Source: Pseudomonas paraglycinae
GTDB lineage: Bacteria > Pseudomonadota > Gammaproteobacteria > Pseudomonadales > Pseudomonadaceae
Assembly (NCBI RefSeq): GCF_021601625.1
Contig: NZ_BQHR01000018.1
Coordinates: forward strand, 1-64,000
Direction: 5' to 3'
Length of the DNA: 64,000 nt
In this document: positions 36,673-47,566 of the stretch, piece after piece
How positions within the stretch are numbered: position 1 is the first letter of the stretch
How the letters are laid out: the number at the start of each line of letters is the position of its first letter
Notes under the pieces: generated by a model
What the model saw: the letters and a program-made list of their open reading frames with translations, nothing else
Databases searched by the model: none
What the model was told of the DNA's origin: nothing
Translations under genes and position numbers: made by a program

Positions 36673-37743
36673 ATGAACCAGCCAACGCCGCGCTCCCGCG
36701 CCCTGGGCATGCACCTGATTCTGGTGCTGGTCACCTGCCTGCTCGGCAGCCAGGTGCTCATCGCCCATCAGGCGCAGCCCGAAGGCGCCAGTGAGTCCGC
36801 CACCCCGTGGGGTGGCGACTATTTCCCCAACACCCTGCTGACCGACCAGGACGGTCGGCAGGTGCGCTTTTTCGATGACCTGATCAAAGACAAGGTGGTG
36901 GTGATCAACTTCATCTTCACTTCGTGCAGCGACTCCTGCCCACTGGAAACCGCACGCTTGCGCCAGGTGCAGAAACTGCTGGGGGACCGGGTCGGGAAAG
37001 ACATCTTCTTCTACTCGATCACTATCGATCCGCTGAGCGACACCCCCGCAGTGCTCAAGGCCTATGCGCAACGCTTCAAGGTCGGCCCCGGCTGGAAATT
37101 CCTCACCGGCGAGTTCGAAGACGTCACCGAGCTGCGCAAGAAGCTCGGGCTGTTTATCGAAGGCGTCGACAACGGGCGCACCAAGGACCACAACCTGAGC
37201 CTGATCGTCGGCAACCAGAGCACCGGGCGCTGGATGAAAGCCTCGCCGTTCGAGAACCCGTGGATCCTCGCCGACCAGCTCGCCAACACGCTGCAGAACT
37301 GGAAACAGGCCAGCACCGAAGAAAGCTACGCCGACGCTCCGCAGATTCGTCCGCCGAGCAATGGCGAAGAACTGTTCCGCACCCGCTGCGCTTCGTGTCA
37401 CAGCCTCGGCCCGCAGGATGGCGAAGGCATCGGCATGCGCAACATCGGCCCGGACCTGATCGGCGTGACCCGTCAGCGCGACACGGCCTGGCTCAATCGC
37501 TGGATCCGCGAACCGGATCGTGTGCTGGCGGAGAAAGATCCGGTCGCACTGCAACTGTTCGAGCAATACGAGCGTATCCCGATGCCCAATCTGCGCCTGG
37601 ACGAGGCCTCGGCGCAGTCGATCATCGACTTTCTGAGTGCCGAAACCGAGCGTCAGCATCCGTCCGTGCAGCCCTTGGCCGACGGGGCATTGACGCCAGT
37701 AAAACCGGCTTCTGCCAGCGAAACGGTGAGTCGAATGCAGTAG
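36673..37743 (+). CDS. SCO1 domain fused to cytochrome c
   Basis: A 356-residue exported protein with start ATG 36673 behind GGGAGGGAG, 17 bases after mcoA. After an N-terminal signal or anchor (about 12-30) comes a SCO1 domain (about 45-210) with TSCSDSCP at about 82 and the ligand histidine in KDHNLSLIV. A C-terminal cytochrome c domain (about 230-325) has CASCH at about 239 and the likely axial methionine in IPMPNLRL. SCO1-cytochrome fusions occur in copper and haem oxidase loci. It probably loads copper into McoA and may carry electrons away. Confidence 0.85.
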   Translation: MNQPTPRSRALGMHLILVLVTCLLGSQVLIAHQAQPEGASESATPWGGDYFPNTLLTDQDGRQVRFFDDLIKDKVVVINFIFTSCSDSCPLETARLRQVQKLLGDRVGKDIFFYSITIDPLSDTPAVLKAYAQRFKVGPGWKFLTGEFEDVTELRKKLGLFIEGVDNGRTKDHNLSLIVGNQSTGRWMKASPFENPWILADQLANTLQNWKQASTEESYADAPQIRPPSNGEELFRTRCASCHSLGPQDGEGIGMRNIGPDLIGVTRQRDTAWLNRWIREPDRVLAEKDPVALQLFEQYERIPMPNLRLDEASAQSIIDFLSAETERQHPSVQPLADGALTPVKPASASETVSRMQ

Positions 37744-37769
37744 CGGCTAAATAGCATCATTGAACCGTG

Positions 37770-37785
37770 TGTCACGGTCATTGCC
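37770..37785 (+). promoter_or_regulatory. Sigma-54-like promoter before mnxS2-mnxR
   Basis: TGTCACGGTCATTGCC differs from the RpoN consensus only by T for the second G of the -24 GG and a final C. Predicted start near 37796, 54 bases before the chosen mnxS2 start. The -24 change would weaken it; it could be a low-level autoregulated promoter. Confidence 0.45.
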
Positions 37786-39311
37786 ACCTACACTCATTCG
37801 AGAGAGGGCGGCTGTAACCGGCTCGATACCAGAACGCCAGGGCATCCCCATGCAACGACTGGAAGAACAGAAAACATCGGCACCGAACCTCGCGCTGGCG
37901 GCCATCAAGAGCTGGGGCGGGCAGTTCAATCTGCTGCGCTGGTTTTCGCTGGCCAGTTTTTTCATCATCGCGGCCGTGGCGCTGGGGCTGGGGTATATCT
38001 CCACGCGCTTCGTGGTCACCGAAAGCGTGGAGCGCGATGCGCTGCTCACCGCGCAATTCGTGCAGGCCATCGGCGATGCAGAAATGCGCCATGCCAACAT
38101 CACGCCGCAACGGACCATGGGCGAGATGCTCGACTCGCGCCAGGACGGGAACTACCCCGACGTCGATCCGCTGTCCCATGCAATGGCCCGTGCCGAGTTT
38201 CTCGATCATGTCGAACATTTGCCGGATGTTCTGCTGGCCACGGTGTACGCCCTGGACCGCACGGTCATCTGGTCGACCAACCCCGAACTGATCAACGTCA
38301 AGTTTGAAGACGACGACGAGCTGGATGAGTCGTTCGAGATGAAAGTCCCGGTGTCTTCCAGTTATCACAAGATCGACGATGAAAAACCCGAGCAGCGGCT
38401 TTCTCGCGAACCCAAATACCTGTTCATCGAAAACTACATTCCGATGTTCAACGCCGACAAAAGCAAAGTGGTCGCCATGGTCGAGATTTACAAGGAGCCG
38501 GCCGATCTGGTCGACCGTATCGACCGAGGGTTCGCCTCGATCTGGGCTGCGACGATCCTCGGCGGCGCGGCGATTTACCTCGGCTTGTTCTGGATCGTGC
38601 GGCGCGCCTCGACGCTGCTGCAGAGCCAGCAGCAGCAACTGATCAGCAATGAAACCTTTGTCGCTCTGGGCGAGATGTCCTCGGCGGTGGCCCACAGCCT
38701 GCGCAACCCGCTGGCGACCATTCGTTCCAGCGCCGAGCTGGCCCAGGAAATCGCCAGCCCCGGCGCGCAACGCAACATCGGCGACATCATCAGCCAGGTC
38801 GACCGCATGTCGCGCTGGGTTCGCGAACTGCTGGTGTCGTTGCGCCCGATGAGTGACGACGGCGAGGCGGTGGACCTGCTGGCGGCGGTCGAGGACACCC
38901 TGGGGGCGTTTGATGCGCTGATCCGGCGCAACGGCGTCGAAGTGCGATTCGCACCACAAGATTGCCCGCCGGTGGTCAGTCAACAGGTGCTGCTCACGCA
39001 AATTCTCAATAGCCTGTTTGCCAATGCCCTGGAAGCGATGCCCAGAGGCGGCGTACTCAGTGTCGAGATTGAAACAGCGCAGGCCGGTCAGGTGCGCATG
39101 ACCCTGAGCGACACCGGCAAAGGCATGAGCGCGCAGCAGCAACAACTGGTGTTCAAACCTTTTTTCACCACCAAGCAGGGCGGCCTCGGGGTCGGCCTGG
39201 CGCTGGTCAAGCGAATCATGGAGCGGTTTCAGGGTTCGGTCATGCTGACCAGCCGCGAGCAGGAAGGAACCCGCGTCAGTCTCAACTTTAGAGTGGCATC
39301 GGGAGGGGAAT

Positions 39312-40738
<1,427 letters not shown>

Positions 40739-40748
<10 letters not shown>

Positions 40749-41107
40749 ACCGCGTTGCTGCGTGGGCTGGGCGTGCCGAGGCATTCGAGCACGCACGTCG
40801 GGTCCAGCACTTCGTCGTTGACGTAAATGCCGCGCTCGGCATCGTAGGTGCGGATAAACACCCGCACCGTCGCATCGGCCACGGTCGGCAGTTGCGAGTC
40901 CTGGAAAACACGGCGATCCGGGATGACGATGAAGTCCTGTGGCGGCGTGTCATCGAACGGCCGGGGCGGCTGAGCGGACAGCGACGGCGGAGCAGGGTGG
41001 GCAAAAGGCTGGTCCGACCCGTAGTAGTCGAAGTTGCTGTCCAGCGCCTGCGCCTGGGTGGCGGCGAGCAGACAGGCGGACAACAGCAGTCGATTGAACA
41101 TTCCCAT
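40739..41107 (-). CDS. Small exported protein of unknown function
   Basis: A 122-residue protein with a signal peptide ending at AQA, a proline-rich middle (HPAPPSLSAQPPRPFDDTPP) and a C-terminal part with RVFIRTYDAERGIYVNDEV and two cysteines four apart (CVLEC). ATG 41107 has AGGTG upstream; a second ATG lies at 41101. It is convergent with mnxR and overlaps its stop by 10 bases. No family recognised. The CVLEC pair could bind metal or form a disulfide, which is speculation. Confidence 0.65.
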
Positions 41108-41270
41108 GGCAGCACCTGTGGAAGCGGATTTCCCCAAGGCTATTAACTATAGCTGTCCGTGGTGCAGGCGTTGGTGCAGGTGTTGTCGGCTTACAAGTTC
41201 GCAACAACCTGCTGCGCGAGGCTGATCTAGACTCGGGCCGCTCAATTGTGAGCATCGCCCGGAGTGCGCC

Positions 41271-42077
41271 ATGGAAGTGCCAAACAATAAAAACGCCGTC
41301 GAGAGCAATCGTCAGGCGTGGAACGATTCCGCCCGTCATCACCAGGACTCCCCCGAGTGGCAGGCCTTGCTGACCGACGTCGCGCAGGCTGATTTTTCCT
41401 GCCTCGACGACACCCTACGCGGCTTGCTCGAGCAGGTCGGTGTCGATGGCAAAGACGTCGTGCAGCTGTGTTGCAACAACGGCCGCGAAAGCCTGTCACT
41501 GTTCGCCCTCGGCGCACGGAACGTGGTCGGTATCGATCAGTCGAGCGCGTTTCTCGAACAGGCCCGCGAACTGAACAAGCGTTCGCCGCACAATGCCGAA
41601 TTCGTCGAAGCCGATATTCATCATTTGCCCGAATCGCTGCGCGGTCGCTTCGACGTCGCACTGATCACCATCGGCGTCTTTGGCTGGATGCCCGACATCG
41701 GCGAATTCTTCCGCCACGTCGCCTCGACCCTCAAACCGGGCGGACAACTGGTGATCTACGAGACCCACCCGTTCCTGGAAATGGTCGACCCCGAGGCCGA
41801 AGACCCGTTTCGCCTCGCCAGCTCGTATTTCCGCGAAGAACCGTTCGTGCAGGAGGAGCCGATCGTCTACGTCGGCAAGGTCGAACAGCCGGCGGCGAAG
41901 TCTTACTGGTTCGCGCACACCCTCGGCGCGATCTTCACCGCCGCCCTCGAGGCCGGCCTGACCATCACGCACTTCAAGGAATACCCGCACTCGAACCGGG
42001 AAGAAGTGTATGACCAGTACCAGAACCGTGAGGCGCAGATGCCGATGTGTTTTACGTGGGTGGGGGTAAAACGCTGA
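41271..42077 (+). CDS. SAM-dependent class I methyltransferase
   Basis: A 268-residue cytoplasmic enzyme with the Rossmann SAM motif VVQLCCNNGRESLSLFALG (motif I), the acidic ribose-binding residue in VVGIDQSSAF, FVEADIHHLP and the post-I region LKPGGQLVIYETHPF. The substrate is not evident. It stands alone between the mnx and polysaccharide regions, with a strong hairpin right after it. Confidence 0.8.
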   Translation: MEVPNNKNAVESNRQAWNDSARHHQDSPEWQALLTDVAQADFSCLDDTLRGLLEQVGVDGKDVVQLCCNNGRESLSLFALGARNVVGIDQSSAFLEQARELNKRSPHNAEFVEADIHHLPESLRGRFDVALITIGVFGWMPDIGEFFRHVASTLKPGGQLVIYETHPFLEMVDPEAEDPFRLASSYFREEPFVQEEPIVYVGKVEQPAAKSYWFAHTLGAIFTAALEAGLTITHFKEYPHSNREEVYDQYQNREAQMPMCFTWVGVKR

Positions 42078-42094
42078 AACGCGAATGGAGCATT

Positions 42095-42126
42095 ACGAAG
42101 GCGGCCGAATGGCCGCCTTCGTTGTT
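42095..42126. terminator. Bidirectional hairpin terminator
   Basis: ACGAAGGCGGCC and GGCCGCCTTCGT form a perfect 12-base stem with a GAAT loop, between the convergent methyltransferase and acyltransferase genes. The T run is short on both sides. Confidence 0.7.
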
Positions 42127-42819
42127 TCAAGCCTGCGCAGCCGCCGTCACCACCGGCCGTCCCGGTTTGCGCAGCGGATCGAGGCGTGAGCCTTCGTAGC
42201 GGGTTTCGCGGAAGAACCGCCATTTGCCGAACAGGCAATAGACGTGGGTGACGCGGCCCTGTTCGTGGTAGCCCATGCGGATGTGCAGTTTCAGCGCCGG
42301 GATGTTGTGGGTTTCGCAGACGTCGACCACCTTGTTGCAACCCTGGGCGGCCATGGCTTCCCAGAGGGCGACCTGCACGTCCACCGACAGGCTGCTGCCG
42401 AAGTAGGCGCGAATCATTTCACCGCCGAACTCGAAGAACTCGCCGGGTTTGACCGGGAAGGTGCAGCCGTAATAGTGGCGGTCGTGGTAGTCACGAGTGC
42501 TGCCCCAGATGAACCCGACCGCATGGCCGTCGGCGTCCAGGTACATGTGCCCGGTGTGGCCCTCGTCGGCCAGTTCGGCCATGGTCTGCACGCGGTCACC
42601 GAAGTGCCTGGCGAACGCGCCGGCATTCTCGGCGGTGATGTCGACTTTGCGTAGACCGTCGTAGGGGCGCAGCTTGTGCGGCGGTACCGGGCTGACCAGG
42701 TCGCGCTCCATCCACAACAGTTCCCAATGGAAGAACACGTAGCGTTTCCACAACGTGCCGAAGGTGCGGCCCAGGCCTTTTTGCTTGATACGTTCACGCA
42801 GCTTTTCAATGACGCTCAT
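42127..42819 (-). CDS. GNAT-like acyltransferase, copy 1
   Basis: A 230-residue cytoplasmic protein with GNAT-like features in the second half (AVGFIWGSTRDYHDRHYYG, NIPALKLHIRMGYHEQGRV). It is closely similar along its length to the protein at 44.9-45.6 kb (shared WMERDLVSPVPPH, FARHFGDRV, TFPVKPGEFFEFGGE). Start behind GGAGGG. It is the last gene of the leftward polysaccharide group and probably adds an acyl group to a sugar or precursor. Confidence 0.72.
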   Translation of the reverse strand: MSVIEKLRERIKQKGLGRTFGTLWKRYVFFHWELLWMERDLVSPVPPHKLRPYDGLRKVDITAENAGAFARHFGDRVQTMAELADEGHTGHMYLDADGHAVGFIWGSTRDYHDRHYYGCTFPVKPGEFFEFGGEMIRAYFGSSLSVDVQVALWEAMAAQGCNKVVDVCETHNIPALKLHIRMGYHEQGRVTHVYCLFGKWRFFRETRYEGSRLDPLRKPGRPVVTAAAQA

Positions 42820-42936
42820 GATGCCCTCCGAGGCCGGAGCCCGGGTGTTGTGGATGACGCTTTTGTGGGTATAGATCAGCCCTGCAAGTTCATGTCAAAG
42901 CGCCAGCTTTGAATGTATTGCAAGTTGTGTAACGGC

Positions 42937-43725
42937 TCAGATCGCCTCGGCACCCCGCAAAAAATCCTTGTTCAGATCGGTATAGGAAACCCGTGGAACC
43001 CCCGCCAGCCGCAGCTCTAGCACGCGGCTCAGGGACTCTCCGGGTTGCAGATAGGCGTCACCGAAATCCGCACCGAGCTGATTCGGATGGGCGACGATTT
43101 CCAGCACGCCGTCGGTCGGCGCGGGAGCGTTGCGCAGGTCCACCGGGGTGCAGACGTAATCGGCAGTGACCCCGGCCAGTCCCTGTAAACGACGGTTGAG
43201 CAAGCCCTTGAACACGCGTTTGGGCAGGCTGAGGTTTTGCCCCAGGTTGCGCGCCAGGCGCACCGGCACACCTTGATGGGCAGCGAAGCGCGCGACGATC
43301 TCGCCGATCGGCCAGATGTTGTGCACGTGCTGATGCGAATCGAGGTGGCTGGGACGCACGCCGTGATCGACGCAGCGCTGCCACTGCGCCTGCAATTCTT
43401 CTTGCACCGCTTCGCGATCTTCCCGGCCCAGCCACAGGCTGTGGCGCGCCAGGCTGAGGTCGAACACGCCGTGGCTGTCGCAGAAGGTGCGACGCTCGAG
43501 AATGGCCCGGCTCAGGGGCCGGCCGTAGGTCAGGTTGAAGTGCAGACCGATCCGGCCTTCCAGCAGCGGCAGCCGGGCCATGGCGCAGGCTGCTTCGAAC
43601 GCCGGCATGTTGGCCATGGCGGTGGCGGAACTGATGACCCCGGCCTGGAACGCACCGAGGATCACCGCGTTTTCGTTCGGGCTCAGGCCGAAATCGTCAG
43701 CGTTGACTATGACTTGGCGAGGCAT
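42937..43725 (-). CDS. ChbG/YdjC-family carbohydrate deacetylase
   Basis: A 262-residue protein of the YdjC/HpnK family of metal-dependent deacetylases. It has the N-terminal VIVNADDFGLSPNENAVI, the metal histidines in HLDSHQHVHNIWP, and GRIGLHFNLTYGRPL. These enzymes remove N-acetyl groups from amino sugars. The start follows AAGGAGG and overlaps the upstream gene by 29 bases. It suggests the polymer contains, or its precursor passes through, an acetylated amino sugar. Confidence 0.85.
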   Translation of the reverse strand: MPRQVIVNADDFGLSPNENAVILGAFQAGVISSATAMANMPAFEAACAMARLPLLEGRIGLHFNLTYGRPLSRAILERRTFCDSHGVFDLSLARHSLWLGREDREAVQEELQAQWQRCVDHGVRPSHLDSHQHVHNIWPIGEIVARFAAHQGVPVRLARNLGQNLSLPKRVFKGLLNRRLQGLAGVTADYVCTPVDLRNAPAPTDGVLEIVAHPNQLGADFGDAYLQPGESLSRVLELRLAGVPRVSYTDLNKDFLRGAEAI

Positions 43726-44884
43726 GTTCGCCCTCCTTGCTGGGGTTGATCACAGGTGTCGCAATGACCGCCGCTTTGGCCGCCGCACGCTTCGCCCGCC
43801 ATTGTTGCAACGCAGGCTTGATCCGGTGCCAGACGCGCAGCCCCAGCCCCAGCAACAGGCCGCTCGGGCGCCACGAGTAGAAGCTCCAGCGCCAGTGTTC
43901 CAGTTGCCCGGTCATGCGTTCGTGCAGTTGATGGCTGGAGTTTTCCAGGCTGACCCGCGAGGCATCGATCCAGTGCCAGTTGTCATCCAGCCCCCAGCGA
44001 ATCCATTCCTCCAGCAACACCCGGCCGCTGCCAAGGTCGGCGTATTGCGGCAGGAAGGCGAGGTTGTAATCGTAGAGCCGGCCCTGTTCGAACAGACCGA
44101 GTCGATAGCTGATGCAACGTCCGTTGAGTTCCAGCATCACCCCGCGCACCCGGCCCGAAGCGGCGAGGGCGGTGAAGGCGTTTTCCATGCAGCGGCGGCT
44201 GCGGTCGCTGGCAAAGATTCCGACGCCTTCGTCGCCTTTCCAACTGACCGCTTCGACTTCGCTGATGACCTGCAGCAACGGGCCCATGCTGGTCGCGTCG
44301 GGCGTGATCCGCCGGACTTCGGCGCCGCACGCGGCAATCCGTTTGCGCGCCCGGCGCAGTTTGTAGCGCGGGTCGCCCGAGACTTCCTGGCGGTCAGCCT
44401 CGCTGATCAGGTGCACCGGCACCCGGCAGCTCAAGCGACGTTCGCCGGTGGAGCTGTGGACCATCCATTCGGTGAGCACGCTTTCGGCACCGACCGGCTC
44501 GGTGATTTCATTGAGTTGCAGCAGGGCGTGGGGCACTCGCTGGCGAATCAGCCGCAGGGCTTGGCGCATGTCGTCGGCGTTCAGCTGTGATAACAACGCC
44601 AGGCGATCGGCCAGCGGATAACCCAGGTGATGCACCACCCGAAACGGCAATCCGAAAAATCGTTCACGGCTCGCCACCAGTGGCAGGCACAGGCGCAATT
44701 CGTCTGCTTCCCAACCCAGCAATACATGCAGCTGCTCGTGTGCATCGAGCGCCTGCTCTGCCGCACACAGCCAGTCGAGGCTGTTGAACGGCGTGTGATC
44801 CGTCACCCGCAGGCGCAGCGCTTCATAGGCCGCCGCCGGGAAGTCAGGTGCGCACAACGAGGTGCGCCATTCGAATCGCGCCAT
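43697..44884 (-). CDS. CelD/BcsL-type GNAT acetyltransferase
   Basis: A 395-residue protein with the GNAT fold in the C-terminal half (GVMLELNGRCISYRLGLFEQGRLYDYN, GSGRVLLEEWIRWG), the pattern of CelD/BcsL proteins found in cellulose and other exopolysaccharide clusters. The end is basic and has one possible amphipathic helix. It probably modifies the polymer or its lipid-linked repeat. It starts four bases after the second GNAT gene stop. Confidence 0.75.
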   Translation of the reverse strand: MARFEWRTSLCAPDFPAAAYEALRLRVTDHTPFNSLDWLCAAEQALDAHEQLHVLLGWEADELRLCLPLVASRERFFGLPFRVVHHLGYPLADRLALLSQLNADDMRQALRLIRQRVPHALLQLNEITEPVGAESVLTEWMVHSSTGERRLSCRVPVHLISEADRQEVSGDPRYKLRRARKRIAACGAEVRRITPDATSMGPLLQVISEVEAVSWKGDEGVGIFASDRSRRCMENAFTALAASGRVRGVMLELNGRCISYRLGLFEQGRLYDYNLAFLPQYADLGSGRVLLEEWIRWGLDDNWHWIDASRVSLENSSHQLHERMTGQLEHWRWSFYSWRPSGLLLGLGLRVWHRIKPALQQWRAKRAAAKAAVIATPVINPSKEGEHASPSHSQR

Positions 44885-44888
44885 AGGC

Positions 44889-45578
44889 TCAGGTCGCCGT
44901 TGCTGTGACAGGTGGACGGGAAGGTTTGCGCAGCGCCTCCAGGCGCGATCCGCTGTAGCGGGTTTCGCGGTAGAAGCGCCAGCGACCGAACAGTTTGTAG
45001 ATGTTCATGATCCGGCCCTGTTCGGTATAGCCCATGCGCAAGTGCAGCTTGAGCGCCGGGATGTTGTGGAACTCGCAGACGTCCACGACCTTGTCACAGC
45101 CCTGGGCGGCCATGGCTTTCCACAGTTCCAGTTGCAGATCCACCGACAGTTCGGTGCCCCAGTACGAGCGGGTCAGTTCGCCGCCGAACTCGAAGAACTC
45201 GCCGGGTTTCACCGGGAACATGCAGCCGTAGTAGTGACGGTCGAAGTAGTCCCGGGCGCTGCCCCAGATGAACGCCACCGCATGGCCCTGATCGTCCAGG
45301 TGCATGTGCCCGGTGTGATTCTCCCGGGCCAGCTCGGCCATGGTGCCGACCCGGTCACCGAAGTGGCGGGCGAAGGCGCTGACGTTGTCCGGGGTGATCT
45401 TCACCACCCGCAGGGGCGGGTAGGGTTTGAGGCTGTGGGGCGGCACCGGGCTGACCAGGTCGCGCTCCATCCACAGCAGTTCCTGATGAGAAAAGACGTA
45501 GTGTTTCCAGACCTTTTTCACGGTGGCAGTGAGTCCTTTCTGCCGTAGGTTTTCAGTCAGTTTGCGCAGCATGTTCAT
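44889..45578 (-). CDS. GNAT-like acyltransferase, copy 2
   Basis: A 229-residue paralogue of the protein at 42.1-42.8 kb; start ATG 45578 behind AGGAGC. Shared blocks include ELLWMERDLVSPVPPH, YYGCMFPVKPGEFFEFGGEL and HNIPALKLHLRMGYTEQGR. The two copies sit on either side of the CelD-like and deacetylase genes. Likely in-cluster duplication giving acyltransferases with different targets. Confidence 0.74.
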   Translation of the reverse strand: MNMLRKLTENLRQKGLTATVKKVWKHYVFSHQELLWMERDLVSPVPPHSLKPYPPLRVVKITPDNVSAFARHFGDRVGTMAELARENHTGHMHLDDQGHAVAFIWGSARDYFDRHYYGCMFPVKPGEFFEFGGELTRSYWGTELSVDLQLELWKAMAAQGCDKVVDVCEFHNIPALKLHLRMGYTEQGRIMNIYKLFGRWRFYRETRYSGSRLEALRKPSRPPVTATAT

Positions 45579-45646
45579 GGTCGTTGCTCCTGATGACGAG
45601 TCATCGCGCGGCCAGAGGCCAGCGCGGCCGGACATCAACAGGGCGG

Positions 45647-47566
45647 TCATGAGGCGCTCCAGCGCAGGGCAAACAGGGTCTGTCCCGGCAGCTCGAAGCG
45701 CACGCGGCCGTCCTGACAGCGAAACGGCGCGTCGCGGCTGCGGTTGTCGGCGCCGAAGTAGCGCAGCGCGCCGTTGTTCAATGGACATTTCGCGCCCGCC
45801 AGATCGACATGCTGCAAACGCGTGCCTTTGTTCACGCCGAGCAGCCCGCGCTGATCGTCGCCGGCCATCGCCAGCACATCGACTTCGAACGCGTCGTTCT
45901 CCAGCCACAGCACGTTGTGCAGCCAGTGTTGCTGGATGAACTGCTGGGCCATGCCCACCGGTTTCAACTCGAAGCGGTCATCGCCCAGCACCCGCAACAT
46001 GCCTTTGGGGTACTGCGGCTCATCGGCGGCCTGAAACCAGTTGAGCATGGTCAGCAACCCGTCCTGGGAGGCGTTGATTACCACCGAGGCCCACCACAGC
46101 GAGGTGAAATGGGTTTCCTGATCGTAGGGGCTCAGGCTTGATCCGCTTGAGAGGTTGGTCTGATCCAGCAGCAAGGCCTTGCGCGGCTGGCCCCTGGCAT
46201 CGAGGCCGACCAGTTCCGCCGCGCGGCGCACGCTGTCGCGGTACACGCGGGTGGCGAGCAGGTCGCGAATCATCCATTCGTGCCAGGCCAGCGCATCGAC
46301 CTGATCGGCGGACTCACCGAGCAGGCGCCGGGCCCAGTCGATGCCACGCTTGTTCGATGCGTTGTCGGCGAACGGGCCGTTGACCAATCGCGAACTGGCC
46401 GGCATCGCAATGCGCACACCGGCCTTGCCATTCGCCGGATCGCTGCGCACCTGCCGGGCCATGCTGGTGAAGATCGAACGGTATTGCTCGTAACTCGAAT
46501 AATTCAGGTTGGGCTCGTCGGCAAACCCGATGTAGTGCGTGCCTTTGCCGCCCAATGCACGGGTGCCGGCGAGCCAGGCGTCGAGGCCGTTGTTGCTTTG
46601 CACGTCGGCGCGCAGATCGGCCTGTCGCTGGCTGCCGGCGAGCAAGGTGATGTCCTGGCGAATGCCGAAGCGATCCTGATAGACCTGGCGAAACGCATCT
46701 TCGAAGTGCGGTTGTCTCGCCGTCACGTCGACAAAGCTGTAGTAACTGGCGGCCGTCGGTTTCAGCGCATCGAGCAGCGGATGGCTGGCGGGCGGCGGCA
46801 TCACGTAGGGCAGGGCGATGCCCAGATCCGGGGTGCGGCCGAGGACTTTGTCGTGCAGGGTCAGGCGCGTCTGGCCGTCGTCTTCACGCAGTGGCTTGAG
46901 CTGTTGCGGGGTCTGTGCGAACAGATTGGCCGTACCGTCGAGCCAGAACGCCGCTTTGCCGCTGCCTTGCAGACGCAGGCGCCAGACCTGTTCGCGTTCG
47001 CTGACCGGCAACGCCACCTGATCGAACTGCCAGTAAGCGCGATAGGGTTTCAGCGCCAAGGACAGTGGTTGTCCATCGCCGACCCGCTGCGCTTGCAGGG
47101 CGCTGACCCCGCCGTGAAACTTGCCCGCCAATATCGCGTGCTCACCCGCGGCGACCTTGAAATACAGTTCATCGCCGTTACGGGTTTCCGCACTGAAATG
47201 CACCTTGGCCGGGGCAAACAGCGCCACGGTGTTTTCGTCGTGCTCGACCCGGTAACTGCGGAAGCTGTAGCCGGGGATTTCCAGCTGATAACTCGCGGCC
47301 CGCGGCGCCAATGGCCAGCTCTGACTGCCACGGGTTTCACTGGCCTTGATGAAGCGCTCGCCCTGCAATTGGCCCCGGCCGTCGAGCAGGTAAATGTGCT
47401 CTTCGTTGGCCTCCGCCTGCCACGCCGGTGCCCAGCGCACGGTCACCGTGTCGGGGCGATCGGCTTGCAGGTACAGGCTGCCGTCACGAATGTCGCCCCA
47501 GCGCATCGACGCCGCGAAGGCGTCCAGCGACAGGCCAAGTCCGAACAGCAGGGCCAGGCCTTTCAT
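45647..47566 (-). CDS. Exported putative glycoside hydrolase
   Basis: A 639-residue protein beginning at ATG 47566, which overlaps the flippase stop. A signal peptide ends near AFA. An N-terminal beta region (about 20-270) precedes an alpha/beta-barrel-like part with HYIGFADEPNLNYSSYEQY (candidate acid/base E), DALAWHEWMIRD and LLLDQTNLSSG, resembling clan A glycoside hydrolases, and a final beta domain. Secreted hydrolases are frequent in exopolysaccharide clusters, where they trim or release the polymer. The family number cannot be given from sight. Confidence 0.65.
   Translation of the reverse strand: MKGLALLFGLGLSLDAFAASMRWGDIRDGSLYLQADRPDTVTVRWAPAWQAEANEEHIYLLDGRGQLQGERFIKASETRGSQSWPLAPRAASYQLEIPGYSFRSYRVEHDENTVALFAPAKVHFSAETRNGDELYFKVAAGEHAILAGKFHGGVSALQAQRVGDGQPLSLALKPYRAYWQFDQVALPVSEREQVWRLRLQGSGKAAFWLDGTANLFAQTPQQLKPLREDDGQTRLTLHDKVLGRTPDLGIALPYVMPPPASHPLLDALKPTAASYYSFVDVTARQPHFEDAFRQVYQDRFGIRQDITLLAGSQRQADLRADVQSNNGLDAWLAGTRALGGKGTHYIGFADEPNLNYSSYEQYRSIFTSMARQVRSDPANGKAGVRIAMPASSRLVNGPFADNASNKRGIDWARRLLGESADQVDALAWHEWMIRDLLATRVYRDSVRRAAELVGLDARGQPRKALLLDQTNLSSGSSLSPYDQETHFTSLWWASVVINASQDGLLTMLNWFQAADEPQYPKGMLRVLGDDRFELKPVGMAQQFIQQHWLHNVLWLENDAFEVDVLAMAGDDQRGLLGVNKGTRLQHVDLAGAKCPLNNGALRYFGADNRSRDAPFRCQDGRVRFELPGQTLFALRWSAS

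Noticed and set aside
37760-37849. An earlier mnxS2 start at 37760
   Set aside because: The sigma-54-like promoter lies inside this stretch, the ribosome site is absent, and alignment with mnxS1 begins near 37850.
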